Assembly (NCBI GenBank): GCA_900320245.1
Contig: ONRP01000004.1
Span: 1 to 64,000, forward strand
Length of the DNA stretch: 64,000 nucleotides
Origin: an uncultured Prevotellaceae bacterium
GTDB taxonomy: Bacteria; Bacteroidota; Bacteroidia; Bacteroidales; Muribaculaceae
Direction: 5' to 3'
Made by a program: the position numbers and the translations under genes. Each line of letters begins with the position of its first letter. The stretch's first letter is position 1. Below the pieces are notes generated by a model. That model worked only from the letters and a program-made list of their open reading frames with translations. It had not been told where the DNA came from and did no database searches. Positions 1-9,964 of this stretch are shown in pieces.

Positions 1-85
1 GACCACCAAAAATCTTCACGCCGAGGCGTTTGCTTTCGCTCTCGCGGCCGTTCTTTGAACTGCCGACACCTTTTTTATGTGCCAT
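1..85 (-). CDS. rpmA: 50S ribosomal protein L27 (partial, N-terminus only)
   Basis: The reverse strand from position 85 reads MAHKKGVGSSKNGRESESKR and continues LGVKIFGG before the left edge cuts it. That is the conserved N-terminus of bacterial L27, a large-subunit protein whose N-terminal tail reaches the peptidyl-transferase centre. It follows rplU by 32 bases on the same strand, the usual rplU-rpmA order, so the two are probably co-transcribed. Only 28 codons are visible. Confidence 0.95.
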   Translation of the reverse strand, partial: MAHKKGVGSSKNGRESESKRLGVKIFGG

Positions 86-117
86 AATCTAAAGAGTTTG
101 GATTTTTAAATGGTTAA

Positions 118-438
118 TTAAGCAATGACTTCTTTAATCTCAAGTTGGGTAAACTGCTGGCGATGACCGTTCAGACGGCGATAGCCTTTGCGACGCTTCT
201 TCTTGAAGACAATCACGTGTTCACCTTTCACGAGGGGAGCCTTTACCTCGCAAACAACCTTTGCACCTTCGACGGTAGGTGCGCCAACCTTAACGGCACC
301 GTCGGCATCCACGAGAAGGACGCGGTCAAACTCTACAGAGTCGCCTTCCTTGCGCTCGTCGCCGAGGTAGTGGACATACAACTTCTTGCCGGTCTCGACA
401 CGGAACTGCTGTCCCTGAATCTCTACAATTGCGTACAT
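118..438 (-). CDS. rplU: 50S ribosomal protein L21
   Basis: A 106-residue protein beginning [15 protein letters not shown], the typical L21 start, with the basic segment [19 protein letters not shown] near the C-terminus that contacts 23S rRNA. Its length matches the family. L21 is a structural large-subunit protein. It is the first gene of the rplU-rpmA pair and has a good promoter at 531-560. Confidence 0.97.
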   Translation of the reverse strand: MYAIVEIQGQQFRVETGKKLYVHYLGDERKEGDSVEFDRVLLVDADGAVKVGAPTVEGAKVVCEVKAPLVKGEHVIVFKKKRRKGYRRLNGHRQQFTQLEIKEVIA

Positions 439-530
439 TTGTTAATCTTGTAGTTTAAATAACTGTCCCTGAGGCGGCTAGAATCATCTGTCCAGCACTT
501 TCCTGAGCCCCGCGGGCACTAATGCGGGTG

Positions 531-560
531 CAAAGGTAATGCTTTTCTCCGAACTGACAA
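531..560 (-). promoter_or_regulatory. Promoter of rplU-rpmA
   Basis: On the minus strand a TTG (558-560) lies 19 bp before TACCTTTG (531-538). This matches the Bacteroidetes housekeeping promoter (-33 TTG, -7 TAnnTTTG), about 90 bases upstream of rplU. Confidence 0.7.
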
Positions 561-621
561 GCACTTAGGCTGAATTTTTTTTTGATGAGGATGCCCAAAA
601 TGGCCGGATTCGGCCTCGTGG

Positions 622-1365
622 CTAAAGGATAGGGTAGGGATAGGTAATGTCCCACAGGAACAGGGCGTTGCCGGGCATCGACGTGCCGGCGGCGCAGCGG
701 TCCTTGCGCTCGATGACCTGGCAGAACTCCTCCACGGTCATCTTGTGGCGCCCCACCTCGACCAGGGTGCCGACGATGGCACGCACCATGTTGCGCAGGA
801 AGCGGTCGGCAGTGATCGTGAATACCCACTGGTCGCCCTCTCGCGTCCACTGGGCATGGGTGACACGGCAGTTGTTGGTCTTGACGTCGGTGTGCAGTTT
901 GGAGAACGAGGTGAAGTCGGTGTAATCCAGCAGACGCGCAGCCGCCTCGTTCATCAGGTCGAAGTCGAGGTCGGGAGGACATTTCCAACTCAGCGGGTAG
1001 CGGAACGGGTCCTTACGGGTGACGGCAAAGTACTTGTAGGTGCGGCTCGTGGCGTCAAACCGGGCGTGGGCGTCGTCGTGGACTGCCGCTATGCTGTAGA
1101 CAGCGATGTCGGCAGGCAGTAGGGCATTGAGGCTGTGCACCAGCCGATTGACGTCAGCGATAGGCTGCTCGGTGTCGAAGTGGGCCACCATCAGGTGGGC
1201 GTTCACGCCGGCATCGGTGCGTCCTGCTCCCGTCACGGGCGTGGGCACGCGCAGGAGCGTGGCCATCGCCTCCTCGACGGTCTGCTGTACCGAGGTGTCG
1301 TGGGGTTGCACCTGCCATCCATGGAAGTCCGCCCCCCTAAAGCCCAATCTCATGAAATACCGCAT
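622..1365 (-). CDS. truA: tRNA pseudouridine synthase A
   Basis: A 247-residue protein beginning MRYFMRLGFRGADFHGWQVQ. The motif GAGRTDAGVNA holds the catalytic aspartate (D51), as in TruA, which makes pseudouridine at positions 38-40 of the tRNA anticodon stem-loop. RFLRNMVRAIVGTL and the C-terminal PGNALFLWDITYPYP region are also typical. Length is normal. The start codon lies only 5 bp downstream of the last unit of a heptamer array (1371-1426), so its own promoter, if any, would lie within or beyond that array. A short GC palindrome near 602-616 downstream could be a weak terminator. Confidence 0.96.
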   Translation of the reverse strand: MRYFMRLGFRGADFHGWQVQPHDTSVQQTVEEAMATLLRVPTPVTGAGRTDAGVNAHLMVAHFDTEQPIADVNRLVHSLNALLPADIAVYSIAAVHDDAHARFDATSRTYKYFAVTRKDPFRYPLSWKCPPDLDFDLMNEAAARLLDYTDFTSFSKLHTDVKTNNCRVTHAQWTREGDQWVFTITADRFLRNMVRAIVGTLVEVGRHKMTVEEFCQVIERKDRCAAGTSMPGNALFLWDITYPYPIL

Positions 1366-1370
1366 TTTTT

Positions 1371-1426
1371 TAGTCCCTAGTTCTTAGTCCCTAGTTCTTA
1401 GTCCCTAGTCCCTAGTTTTTAGTCTA
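1371..1426. repeat. Heptamer tandem array, left arm of inverted pair
   Basis: Eight contiguous 7-bp units on the plus strand: TAGTCCC, TAGTTCT, TAGTCCC, TAGTTCT, TAGTCCC, TAGTCCC, TAGTTTT, TAGTCTA. The main unit is the reverse complement of GGGACTA, found in the array at 1834-1873, so the two arrays face each other around the gene at 1447-1806. Confidence 0.92.
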
Positions 1427-1446
1427 CCGTTTTAAGTTATTGGTTT

Positions 1447-1806
1447 CTAGTCATGTATTGAGTTGGAGAGAGCATTTAACATCTTGGCTATTTCTTTAAT
1501 TAGAAGATGAATTGTCATTGTTTGTGAAGTCTCTAAATAATTCAATCTTTCACATAATTCAATTTGGGTTGATAATTCTCCCAGAGAACCCCGAGCCATC
1601 GAAAGAAATCTAATAAACTCTTTAGATGTGATGCGTCCTTGACCCTCTGCTATATTGGATGGAACAGAGATAACAGCCCTGCGAATTTGATCTGATAAAG
1701 CATAGGTTTCTTCTTTGGGCAAGAACTTGACTATCGCATATACTTCAACAGCCAAATCCATTGCTTTTTGCCAAACTATCAAATCTCGGAATTCACTCGA
1801 CCTCAT
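1447..1806 (-). CDS. Four-helix-bundle protein, IVS/S23 family
   Basis: A 119-residue, mostly helical protein with the family hallmarks FRDLIVWQKAMDLAVEVY near the start, YALSDQIRRAVISVPSNIAEG at about residues 55-75 and a central FIRFLSMARGSLGELSTQIE. This family (four helix bundle, S23 ribosomal intervening-sequence protein) includes the ORFs in 23S rRNA intervening sequences and is structurally related to the Avd accessory protein of diversity-generating retroelements. Here it is in neither context: there is no rRNA or reverse transcriptase nearby. It sits between truA and speA, bounded by two inverted heptamer arrays, and its stop codon (TAG, 1447-1449) lies in array-like sequence. The gene is visibly more A+T-rich than its neighbours, which suggests acquisition. 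Its function is unknown; nucleic-acid binding is an inference from the family. Confidence 0.88.
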   Translation of the reverse strand: MRSSEFRDLIVWQKAMDLAVEVYAIVKFLPKEETYALSDQIRRAVISVPSNIAEGQGRITSKEFIRFLSMARGSLGELSTQIELCERLNYLETSQTMTIHLLIKEIAKMLNALSNSIHD

Positions 1807-1833
1807 ATATTGTGAGAATGATTATAATCTAAC

Positions 1834-1870
1834 AACTAGAAACTAGAAACTAGGGACTAGGGACTAGAAA

Positions 1871-1873
<3 letters not shown>
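1834..1873. repeat. Heptamer tandem array, right arm of inverted pair
   Basis: Five 7-bp units plus a partial one: AACTAGA, AACTAGA, AACTAGG, GACTAGG, GACTAGA, AACTA. It contains GGGACTA, the complement of the unit at 1371-1426. The speA stop codon (TAG on the minus strand, 1871-1873) is made by the last unit. Confidence 0.9.
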
Positions 1874-3787
<1,914 letters not shown>

Positions 3788-3836
3788 GGCTCAGTAAGTT
3801 GTTTAGTCGGTTGTACAATGCGGTTAAATGTGAGCG

Positions 3837-3867
3837 CAAAGTTAGTGCTTTTTATTGGTAACGGCAA
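3837..3867 (-). promoter_or_regulatory. Promoter of speA
   Basis: Minus-strand TTG (3865-3867), 20 bp, then TAACTTTG (3837-3844), about 50 bases before the speA start. Confidence 0.7.
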
Positions 3868-3913
3868 TAACAATGACACATTTTGCTGATTATCCCCCTT
3901 CGGCTCGGGGAAC

Positions 3914-3953
3914 AAAAAACGGGCGGAGAACCCGCTGTCCGGGTCCTCCGCCG
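3914..3953 (-). terminator. Rho-independent terminator of the 3992-5848 gene
   Basis: Read on the minus strand, a 13-bp stem (3940-3952 with 3922-3934, one mismatch) with a 5-base loop is followed by six T residues (3914-3919). It lies just downstream of the secreted dockerin gene and upstream of speA. Confidence 0.85.
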
Positions 3954-3991
3954 TGAGTTTTCTTGTGGCTTGTGGCACAAGCCGTCGGGAA

Positions 3992-5848
3992 TTACCAGGC
4001 GCCGGTGAGCACGAAGTTAATCAGTGCAGTCACGTCGTTGATGTCGACATTGCCGCTGCCACCCTCGACATTGCAGTCCGAATTAACAAAGTGATACTCA
4101 ACGTCCTTGCCCAGCACGACGTCGATGAGACGCGTCACGTCGTTGATGTCGACAACGCTGTTGCCATCCACGTCGCCACGCTTGCCTGCGGGAATAACCT
4201 TCTCGATGATGAGGGTCATGTCGTCCACGCTCAAGGTCAGGTTCCACTGGCCGGCGGGAATCTTGAAGGCATGAGGATCACCATTCATCTCGAGGCTCAG
4301 TTCCTTGTTCAGTTGCTCATTGGTTACCAGGAAGTCGCCGCCTTCGGTGACAGCACCGAAGCGGTAGGGAGCGATAGTGTTCCAGTCATTCTCGTACTCC
4401 GACAGCATCTTGGTGAAACTGAAGTAGTTGTAGCCGATGCCGTCATTGGGGTCGATGTTCTTGCCCTCGGTGGTGATGGTGGCGGTGTAGATGTTGTTCT
4501 CTTCGTCGCGGGTCATCTGCAGGCCGACGTTGGTTTGCCAGCCGTTGCTGTTCACCTCACCCATGATGTAAACATCACCGGTGTAGTGGATGTCACCGGT
4601 CTTAGTGGCAACGAGGCTGACATTGCCGGTCTCGAGGTCGAAGGTGAACACGAGGGTGTAGTAACCTGCTTCGTTGATGACATACTGGGCATTGAAGTCT
4701 GCGGGCCACCAGGTGCCGTCAGAGGTCACTTTGTACTCGATTGTGTAGTTGGCGGGAATCTCCACGTCTTTCACAGTGAGGGTGTACAGGCCATCCTCGC
4801 CCAGCGTCATGTTGTTGGCAGGATCGATAGTCCAGTTGCCGAGAATGTTGCTGGCAACGGTGTAATCCGGAGTTTTGGTCATGCGGTAAACCGAGATGTG
4901 GGCTCCGGGAGCGTCGTTGGTGCTGGGATAGTACTGATAGATGGTCACGCCATCGGCATCAACTTCGGCCCACAGCCAGTTGATGGCAAGGCCTGCGGCG
5001 AGTGTCGTGGTGACGCTGGGAAGCACCGAAACGATGGGTTGGCTGGCACCGGCCTCAGCAACGCAAACACCGTCAAGATAGTCTCCGTATCCTGTGGGCT
5101 TGTAATTGTAGAGGAATAACTCCTTGCCGTCCCAAACGAAGGGGAACACACTCATGGTTGAGCCTCTCGAGGGCAGACCGAAAGCCGATCCCGCATAATT
5201 GTCTCCATCGGGGAGCAACTTCACTGGATTTGTTGTGCGGGTATAGTACAACAAGGCGTCATTACCCTCCAGGTCGGTATAGGCATAAATCGGAGTCGTG
5301 GTCGATGTCGTGACATTGCCACAATCAGGATTATAACTTTCATCGGTATTAACCTTGCCATCAGTAATCACCAGTTTGGCGATAGCGGTTCCGCTAGTGT
5401 TGGAGGTAATGTAGAGTTCGCCATCTTCCATCATGTTTCCCTTGGCGGTGCCCAGCACATCGCAACGGCCTAATGCTCCGCATTCTTCCGGAATCTGATA
5501 AGTCTTCGTCTCTTCAGTCAAGGGATTGACGACAGTAATTGTCGCACCCAAGCCCCAGTTGCCGGGGAAGGCTACGTTGCTGTAGATGATATTGCCGGCC
5601 TCGTCACGGGTGATGGTCATGTTGGGACTACCCGTCATAGTGCCTTTCAGGCCGGTCTGGTCATAGATGTAAATCGTGGATTCAGTCCTTTCGTTGATGT
5701 AGAACTTGCCGTTCATGCCCAAGCCCTGGCGGGCATTGCTCGCATTGATGCTTGAGATGTCGTAACTCCACAACTTCTCGATTGTGTAGCCGGCGCTTGC
5801 GCCCAGTGCTACGGCTGCCATGGCAGCAAACAATAGTAATTTCTTCAT
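3992..5848 (-). CDS. Secreted protein with C-terminal dockerin-like repeats (DINDVT class)
   Basis: 618 residues. A signal peptide (MKKLLLFAAMAAVALGASAG) is followed by a repetitive region (about 25-330) that may be a propeller. Next comes a beta-sandwich with carbohydrate-binding-like features (about 345-420, NWTIDPANNMTLGEDGLYT... and TWWPADFNAQYVINE, recalling SusE/SusF-type modules), a second beta domain, and a dockerin-like pair at about 560-617. The repeats are GDVDGNSVVDINDVTRLIDVVLG and NVDINDVTALINFVL (quoted in part), with a cysteine before the second loop. No enzyme motif was recognised. It stands alone with its own promoter and terminator. The class of its repeats matches the C10 proteases at 55-63 kb rather than the nearer glycan locus. 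Function unknown; a secreted binding protein is a guess. Confidence 0.8.
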   Translation of the reverse strand: MKKLLLFAAMAAVALGASAGYTIEKLWSYDISSINASNARQGLGMNGKFYINERTESTIYIYDQTGLKGTMTGSPNMTITRDEAGNIIYSNVAFPGNWGLGATITVVNPLTEETKTYQIPEECGALGRCDVLGTAKGNMMEDGELYITSNTSGTAIAKLVITDGKVNTDESYNPDCGNVTTSTTTPIYAYTDLEGNDALLYYTRTTNPVKLLPDGDNYAGSAFGLPSRGSTMSVFPFVWDGKELFLYNYKPTGYGDYLDGVCVAEAGASQPIVSVLPSVTTTLAAGLAINWLWAEVDADGVTIYQYYPSTNDAPGAHISVYRMTKTPDYTVASNILGNWTIDPANNMTLGEDGLYTLTVKDVEIPANYTIEYKVTSDGTWWPADFNAQYVINEAGYYTLVFTFDLETGNVSLVATKTGDIHYTGDVYIMGEVNSNGWQTNVGLQMTRDEENNIYTATITTEGKNIDPNDGIGYNYFSFTKMLSEYENDWNTIAPYRFGAVTEGGDFLVTNEQLNKELSLEMNGDPHAFKIPAGQWNLTLSVDDMTLIIEKVIPAGKRGDVDGNSVVDINDVTRLIDVVLGKDVEYHFVNSDCNVEGGSGNVDINDVTALINFVLTGAW

Positions 5849-5945
5849 AAACCTGTAGTCTTTTTTTAGATGTTAATATATGCGGTTAAACAGTAGTCTT
5901 TTTATCCATCCGGCAGCACCAAAATGTCACCTGAACAATCGATGG

Positions 5946-5976
5946 CAAATATAGAAAAAATATGTCAAATCATCAA
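5946..5976 (-). promoter_or_regulatory. Promoter of the 3992-5848 gene
   Basis: Minus-strand TTG (5974-5976), 20 bp, TATATTTG (5946-5953). The leader is about 90 bases. Confidence 0.65.
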
Positions 5977-6101
5977 TCATTTATTGGCAATTTTCACTTT
6001 TTCTTCGCATTTTACACATTTCGGTAGTGTGTGGCATGGGATACAGGGGACGTTGCTACAGGCCCTGCGGTTGAATGTTGAAAAAATAATGCTTATGTGC
6101 T

Positions 6102-6131
6102 TTGCAAGCCCGCAAAAAACACCTATCTTTG
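6102..6131 (+). promoter_or_regulatory. Promoter of fructose-bisphosphate aldolase
   Basis: TTG (6102-6104), 19 bp, TATCTTTG (6124-6131), about 48 bases before the ATG. Confidence 0.72.
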
Positions 6132-6179
6132 CAGCAAATAAGATAAATGTTTTATCCAAACAGTATTTTTTAAAGCATT

Positions 6180-7181
6180 ATGGTAAATTACAAGGATTTA
6201 GGTCTCGTGAACACCCGCGAGATGTTTGCTAAGGCAGTCGATGGCGGCTATGCCATCCCCGCATTCAACTTCAACAACATGGAGCAGTTACAGGCTATCA
6301 TCAAGGCTTGCGCCGAGACGAAGTCGCCTGTCATCCTGCAGGTTTCCAGCGGTGCTCGCAAGTATGCCAACCAGACGCTGCTGCGTTACATGGCCGAGGG
6401 CGCTGTAGAGTATGCCAAGGAGTTGGGCTGGGAGCATCCCCAGATTTGCCTCCATCTGGACCATGGCGACACCTTTGAACTGTGCAAGTCCTGCGTGGAC
6501 TTCGGTTTCTCGTCGGTAATGATCGACGGCTCATCGCTCCCCTACGAGGAGAACATCGCCCTGACCAAGAGGGTTGTGGAGTATGCCCACCAGTTCGACG
6601 TGACTGTTGAGGCCGAACTCGGCGTGCTCGCCGGCGTGGAAGATGACGTAGTGGCCGAGGAATCACACTACACCAAGCCCGAGGAGGTAATCGACTTCGC
6701 TACCCGCAGCGGTTGCGACTCGCTGGCCATCAGCATCGGCACCAGCCACGGCGCCTACAAGTTCAAACCCGAGCAGTGCACCCGTGACCCGCAGACCGGC
6801 AAACTCGTGCCTCCTCCCCTGGCATTTGATGTGCTCGAGGAGATTGAGAAGAAGTTGCCCGGCTTCCCCATCGTGTTGCACGGCTCGTCGAGCGTTCCCC
6901 AGGAGTATGTTGACATCATCAACAGCCACGGCGGCAACCTGCCCGATGCCGTAGGTATCCCCGAGGAGCAGTTGCGCAAGGCTGCCAAGAGCGCCGTTTG
7001 CAAGATCAACATCGACAGCGACAGCCGTCTGGCCTTCACCGCAGCCGTTCGCAAGGTCTTCGTTGAGAAGCCCGGTGAGTTTGACCCCCGCAAGTACTGC
7101 GGTCCCGCTCGTGACGAGATGGTTAAACTCTACAAGCACAAAATCATTGAGGTGCTGGGTAGCGACGGCAAGGCCGAGTAA
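6180..7181 (+). CDS. fba: Class II fructose-bisphosphate aldolase
   Basis: 333 residues. This zinc-dependent glycolytic and gluconeogenic enzyme cleaves fructose 1,6-bisphosphate to DHAP and glyceraldehyde 3-phosphate. HLDHGD (D94, H95) supplies the catalytic acid and the first metal histidine; SVMIDGSSLPYEEN, EAELGVLAGVED, SIGTSHGAYKF and VLHGSSSVP hold the other metal and phosphate sites. KINIDSDSRLAFTAAVRK is the typical near-C-terminal phosphate-binding segment. The length suits the long class II form common in Bacteroidetes. It is monocistronic, with its own promoter and a hairpin after the stop. Confidence 0.96.
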   Translation: MVNYKDLGLVNTREMFAKAVDGGYAIPAFNFNNMEQLQAIIKACAETKSPVILQVSSGARKYANQTLLRYMAEGAVEYAKELGWEHPQICLHLDHGDTFELCKSCVDFGFSSVMIDGSSLPYEENIALTKRVVEYAHQFDVTVEAELGVLAGVEDDVVAEESHYTKPEEVIDFATRSGCDSLAISIGTSHGAYKFKPEQCTRDPQTGKLVPPPLAFDVLEEIEKKLPGFPIVLHGSSSVPQEYVDIINSHGGNLPDAVGIPEEQLRKAAKSAVCKINIDSDSRLAFTAAVRKVFVEKPGEFDPRKYCGPARDEMVKLYKHKIIEVLGSDGKAE

Positions 7182-7208
7182 CCAACAACTCGCGTGAACC
7201 GAATCCTG

Positions 7209-7250
7209 CAAGGTCACTTGCTTCCCCAACCGGGGCGGCGAGTGGCCTTG
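7209..7250 (+). terminator. Hairpin, possible terminator of fba
   Basis: CAAGGTCACT (7209-7218) pairs with AGTGGCCTTG (7241-7250) through one G.T pair, with an inner CCCC/GGGG stem. No clear U-run follows, so the terminator role is inferred from position. Confidence 0.5.
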
Positions 7251-7404
7251 CTTGCCTCCATCCCTCACTGTCAATTATTGCAAGTCACAGCCTTGCACCC
7301 GCCCTCCCGCTTCTCCCGTCCTTCCCGTCCCGTCCTTCCCGCTCCGCTCCGTCTCGTCAAGTTCCTGCAATCCCGTCCAGTATGTGGCGTTGTCAACGCC
7401 TCCC

Positions 7405-7485
7405 TCCAGTCAGTCCCGTTCCTCCAGTCAGTCCCGTTCCTCCAGTCCGTCCAGCCCGTCCCGTCTATCTCTCCCGTCTTTCCTG
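7405..7485. repeat. Nonamer tandem array
   Basis: Nine contiguous 9-bp units: TCCAGTCAG, TCCCGTTCC, TCCAGTCAG, TCCCGTTCC, TCCAGTCCG, TCCAGCCCG, TCCCGTCTA, TCTCTCCCG, TCTTTCCTG. The first four form two perfect 18-bp repeats. More degenerate copies precede it from about 7305. The units resemble those at 35190-35297. Confidence 0.85.
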
Positions 7486-7556
7486 TCTATTTGCTTGATT
7501 CCCAGCCGTTAATCCCCGTTTCTCAAAAAATCAACCAAAAAAAATCGTTAAAAAAT

Positions 7557-7587
7557 TTGGTGGGTATGTAAATCGGTATTACCTTTG
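7557..7587 (+). promoter_or_regulatory. Promoter of tRNA-Pro
   Basis: TTG (7557-7559), 20 bp, TACCTTTG (7580-7587), about 40 bases before the tRNA. Confidence 0.7.
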
Positions 7588-7626
7588 CACCGCTTTACGA
7601 AACAATTCCGTTTCGGTAAGTGCGAT

Positions 7627-7701
7627 CGGGGTGTAGCTCAGTCCGGTTAGAGTACGCGTCTGGGGGGCGTGGGGTCGCTAGTTCGAATCTAGTCACCCCG
7701 A
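7627..7701 (+). tRNA. tRNA-Pro (anticodon GGG)
   Basis: It folds as a full cloverleaf. Acceptor CGGGGTG pairs with CACCCCG, D stem GCTC with GAGT, anticodon stem CGCGT with GCGTG around the loop CTGGGGG (anticodon GGG), and T stem GCTAG with CTAGT around TTCGAAT. The discriminator base is A. CCA is not encoded and must be added after transcription. Confidence 0.95.
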
Positions 7702-7707
7702 CATCGC

Positions 7708-7746
7708 AAAAGGTGCTGATAGTCATTGATTATCGGCACCTTTTTT
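7708..7746 (+). terminator. Terminator of tRNA-Pro
   Basis: GGTGC-GATA pairs with TATC-GCACC across a 9-base loop, followed by six T residues, directly downstream of the tRNA. Confidence 0.88.
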
Positions 7747-7809
7747 CATAGTATCAACCAAGCGTGGCATGGGGCGCTCCCTGTGTCGCGGTAATTCAAG
7801 CCAACAGTG

Positions 7810-8907
7810 ATGAGAAGCATAGTAACCGCGTTTTTGATGGTGATGGTAGTGGCCATGACCGCTTCTGGACAGTCGTGGCTGGGTGGTGACATCTCGATGA
7901 TGACATCCAACGCCCGCCATGGGGTGATTTACAAGGACTCGTGCGGCGTGACCGTCGACCCCTATGACCTGTTCAGGCAGCAGGGGTGGAACATGATGCG
8001 CGTGCGCCTGTTCGTCGATCCGCAAAATGCCCCTGGAAGCCATCACGACCAAGGGGTCTGCCAGGACCTGGATTATGTCATCGGCCTGTGCAAGACCATC
8101 AGGGCAAGAGGCTTTGAGGTGATGCTAGATTTCCACTACAGCGACACCTGGGCCGACCCGGCCAAGCAGTTCACGCCTAAGCGCTGGGAGGGGCTGGACA
8201 GCAAGACGCTGGCCGACAGCATCTACCGTTACACCCGCCATTGCCTCACTGCCTTGAAGAATGCAGGTGTGGAGCCCGCCATGATTCAGGTGGGTAACGA
8301 GATAACCTTCGGTATGGACTGGCCCGTGGGCCGCGTCGACCCGTTGAAACCGGACAACTGGGACGTGTTTACCCGTCTGCTCAAGGCGGGCTGCAAGGCC
8401 TGCCGCGAGGTGTGCCCCGCAGCAGGTATCATCATCCACACCGAGAAGGCCGGCGACTGGGAGATGACACGCAACTACTACGACCGCTTGGCAGCGGCAA
8501 GCCTGGACTATGACATCATCGGGCTGAGTTATTACCCCATGTGGCACGGCACGATTCCCAACCTGGGCCTGACGCTCGACCGGATTGCCGAGCGCTATCC
8601 CGATAAACCCGTGATGATGGTCGAGGCGGCCTATTACTACCTCCATGACGGCAAGTCGTGGGACGGCAGCGAGGACTTTTCGCAATGCCCGCCGGGCACC
8701 ATCGAGGGCCAGCGCGAGTTCACCGAGCAGTTGGTCAACGAGTTGAACCGTCACGACAACGTGAAGGGCCTGTTCTGGTGGTTCCCCGAGGAGAACAGTT
8801 ACGGCACACCCTACCAGGGCCGGGGAGGCCTCAACCGCGGCCTGTTCAACAATGCCGACGGCTGCGCTCTGCCTGCCCTCTACGAGATGGCCCGCTTCAA
8901 GCGTTAG
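7810..8907 (+). CDS. GH53 arabinogalactan endo-beta-1,4-galactanase, secreted
   Basis: 365 residues from the ATG at 7810; the in-frame GTG at 7807 is less likely. The signal peptide is MRSIVTAFLMVMVVAMTASG. The GH53 barrel starts GGDISMMTS, has WNMMRVRLF and MLDFHYSDTWADP, and carries the acid/base glutamate in QVGNEI (E164) and the nucleophile glutamate in MMVEAAYYY (E272). The family cleaves beta-1,4-galactan of type I arabinogalactan and pectin side chains. The mature protein is one catalytic domain with no dockerin, unlike most secreted enzymes in the window. It is followed closely by an EamA transporter; whether they act together is unknown. Confidence 0.93.
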   Translation: MRSIVTAFLMVMVVAMTASGQSWLGGDISMMTSNARHGVIYKDSCGVTVDPYDLFRQQGWNMMRVRLFVDPQNAPGSHHDQGVCQDLDYVIGLCKTIRARGFEVMLDFHYSDTWADPAKQFTPKRWEGLDSKTLADSIYRYTRHCLTALKNAGVEPAMIQVGNEITFGMDWPVGRVDPLKPDNWDVFTRLLKAGCKACREVCPAAGIIIHTEKAGDWEMTRNYYDRLAAASLDYDIIGLSYYPMWHGTIPNLGLTLDRIAERYPDKPVMMVEAAYYYLHDGKSWDGSEDFSQCPPGTIEGQREFTEQLVNELNRHDNVKGLFWWFPEENSYGTPYQGRGGLNRGLFNNADGCALPALYEMARFKR

Positions 8908-8942
8908 TCTTTATTTACCTGGGACTTTAAATCGTGATACAC

Positions 8943-9881
8943 ATGAAACTCGCCAACAACAAGAATCACTTGATAGGTATTGTGTGTGCCGTCCTGTCGG
9001 CGGTGTGCTACGGCACCAACCCGTTTGGCGCATTACCGCTCTATCAGGAGGGGGTGAACACGGCTACCGTGTTGGCACATCGCTTTGGCCTGGCAGTTAT
9101 CCTGCTGGCTGTTGTCATGCTCGCCAGGCGTGAGTCATTCAAGGTGACCCGGCAGGAGTTCAAGGTCTTGTTCTCACTGGGTATCCTGTTTGCGGCATCG
9201 AGCATTACCTACTATCAGAGTTTCCACTTTATGGATGCGGGCATCGCCTCGACCATCCTCTTTGTCTATCCCGTGATGGTGGCTGTGATTATGGCGGTGT
9301 TTTTCAAGGAGCGCGTTACGGTGGTCACGGTCATAGCGATAGTGATGTCGCTGGTGGGTATTGTCCTGCTCTATAAGGGCGGGCCGGGAGCCTCAATCAG
9401 CGTGGTGGGCATCATCCTGTGTGTGCTCTCGTCGTTAGCCTATGCCGTCTACATCGTCGTGGTCAACCAGTCCAGCATCAAGATGTCATCGTTCAAGGTC
9501 ACCTTCTATGCCATGCTGGTGTGCGAGATTTCGCTGGTCCTGTATTCGTTCACGGCACCCGAATTGTATCTGCATTTCTTGCCTTCGCGGCGCGCTTGGT
9601 TCTATGCGTGCTGGTTGAGCGTTGTTCCCACGATTCTCTCGCTGGTGTTCATGACCATTGCTGTGCACTCGGTGGGAGCCACACCCACGGCCATCTTGGG
9701 AGCACTTGAGCCGCTCACGGCGGTCACAATAGGTGTGCTGGTGTTTGGCGAGATGCTGACACCGCGACTCGTGGTCGGAATCCTATTCATCTTGTTTGCG
9801 GTGATGATGGTCGTCCTGGGCAAGGACCTGCACCTGCGCACCATCACCCATGCCGTCTCCAGGTTGTGGCACTGGAAGTGA
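8943..9881 (+). CDS. EamA/DMT-family transporter
   Basis: 312 residues from the ATG at 8943 (an upstream in-frame GTG at 8934 is possible). About ten transmembrane helices form two EamA repeats, with AVLSAVCYGTNPFGALPLY at the start of the first and ILCVLSSLAYAVYIVVVNQSS at the start of the second. Each repeat ends in the typical GVLVFGE / VFFKERVTVVTVIAI type helix pair. The drug/metabolite superfamily exports or imports small metabolites; the substrate cannot be told from sequence. It starts 35 bases after the GH53 gene and is probably co-transcribed with it. Confidence 0.9.
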   Translation: MKLANNKNHLIGIVCAVLSAVCYGTNPFGALPLYQEGVNTATVLAHRFGLAVILLAVVMLARRESFKVTRQEFKVLFSLGILFAASSITYYQSFHFMDAGIASTILFVYPVMVAVIMAVFFKERVTVVTVIAIVMSLVGIVLLYKGGPGASISVVGIILCVLSSLAYAVYIVVVNQSSIKMSSFKVTFYAMLVCEISLVLYSFTAPELYLHFLPSRRAWFYACWLSVVPTILSLVFMTIAVHSVGATPTAILGALEPLTAVTIGVLVFGEMLTPRLVVGILFILFAVMMVVLGKDLHLRTITHAVSRLWHWK

Positions 9882-9905
9882 AAGCAAAAAACTTCATCTA
9901 TCCCT

Positions 9906-9935
9906 TTGCCAAGCCCACAGTTTTCATTAAATTTG
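9906..9935 (+). promoter_or_regulatory. Promoter of the exonuclease III gene
   Basis: TTG (9906-9908), 19 bp, TAAATTTG (9928-9935), 29 bases before the ATG. Confidence 0.6.
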
Positions 9936-9964
9936 CACTTTGAATTCTAAATCAGAAAGTTGCA

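Larger units (their letters stand above)
5849..6179. other. Divergent intergenic region
   Basis: 331 bases between divergent genes. It holds one promoter for each side (5946-5976 minus, 6102-6131 plus). No further gene or repeat is seen. Confidence 0.7.
7182..7626. other. Long intergenic region with nonamer arrays
   Basis: 445 bases between the aldolase gene and tRNA-Pro. It contains a strong hairpin (7209-7250), a pyrimidine-rich degenerate stretch from about 7305, a clear 9-bp tandem array (7405-7485) and the tRNA promoter. Open frames here are low-complexity (Pro/Ser/Arg) translations of the repeats and are not taken as genes. Confidence 0.75.

Noticed and set aside
7194-7571. 125-codon plus-strand frame (and a second overlapping one) after fba
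   Set aside because: Low-complexity Pro/Ser/Arg translation of the C-rich nonamer array; no start context or family.
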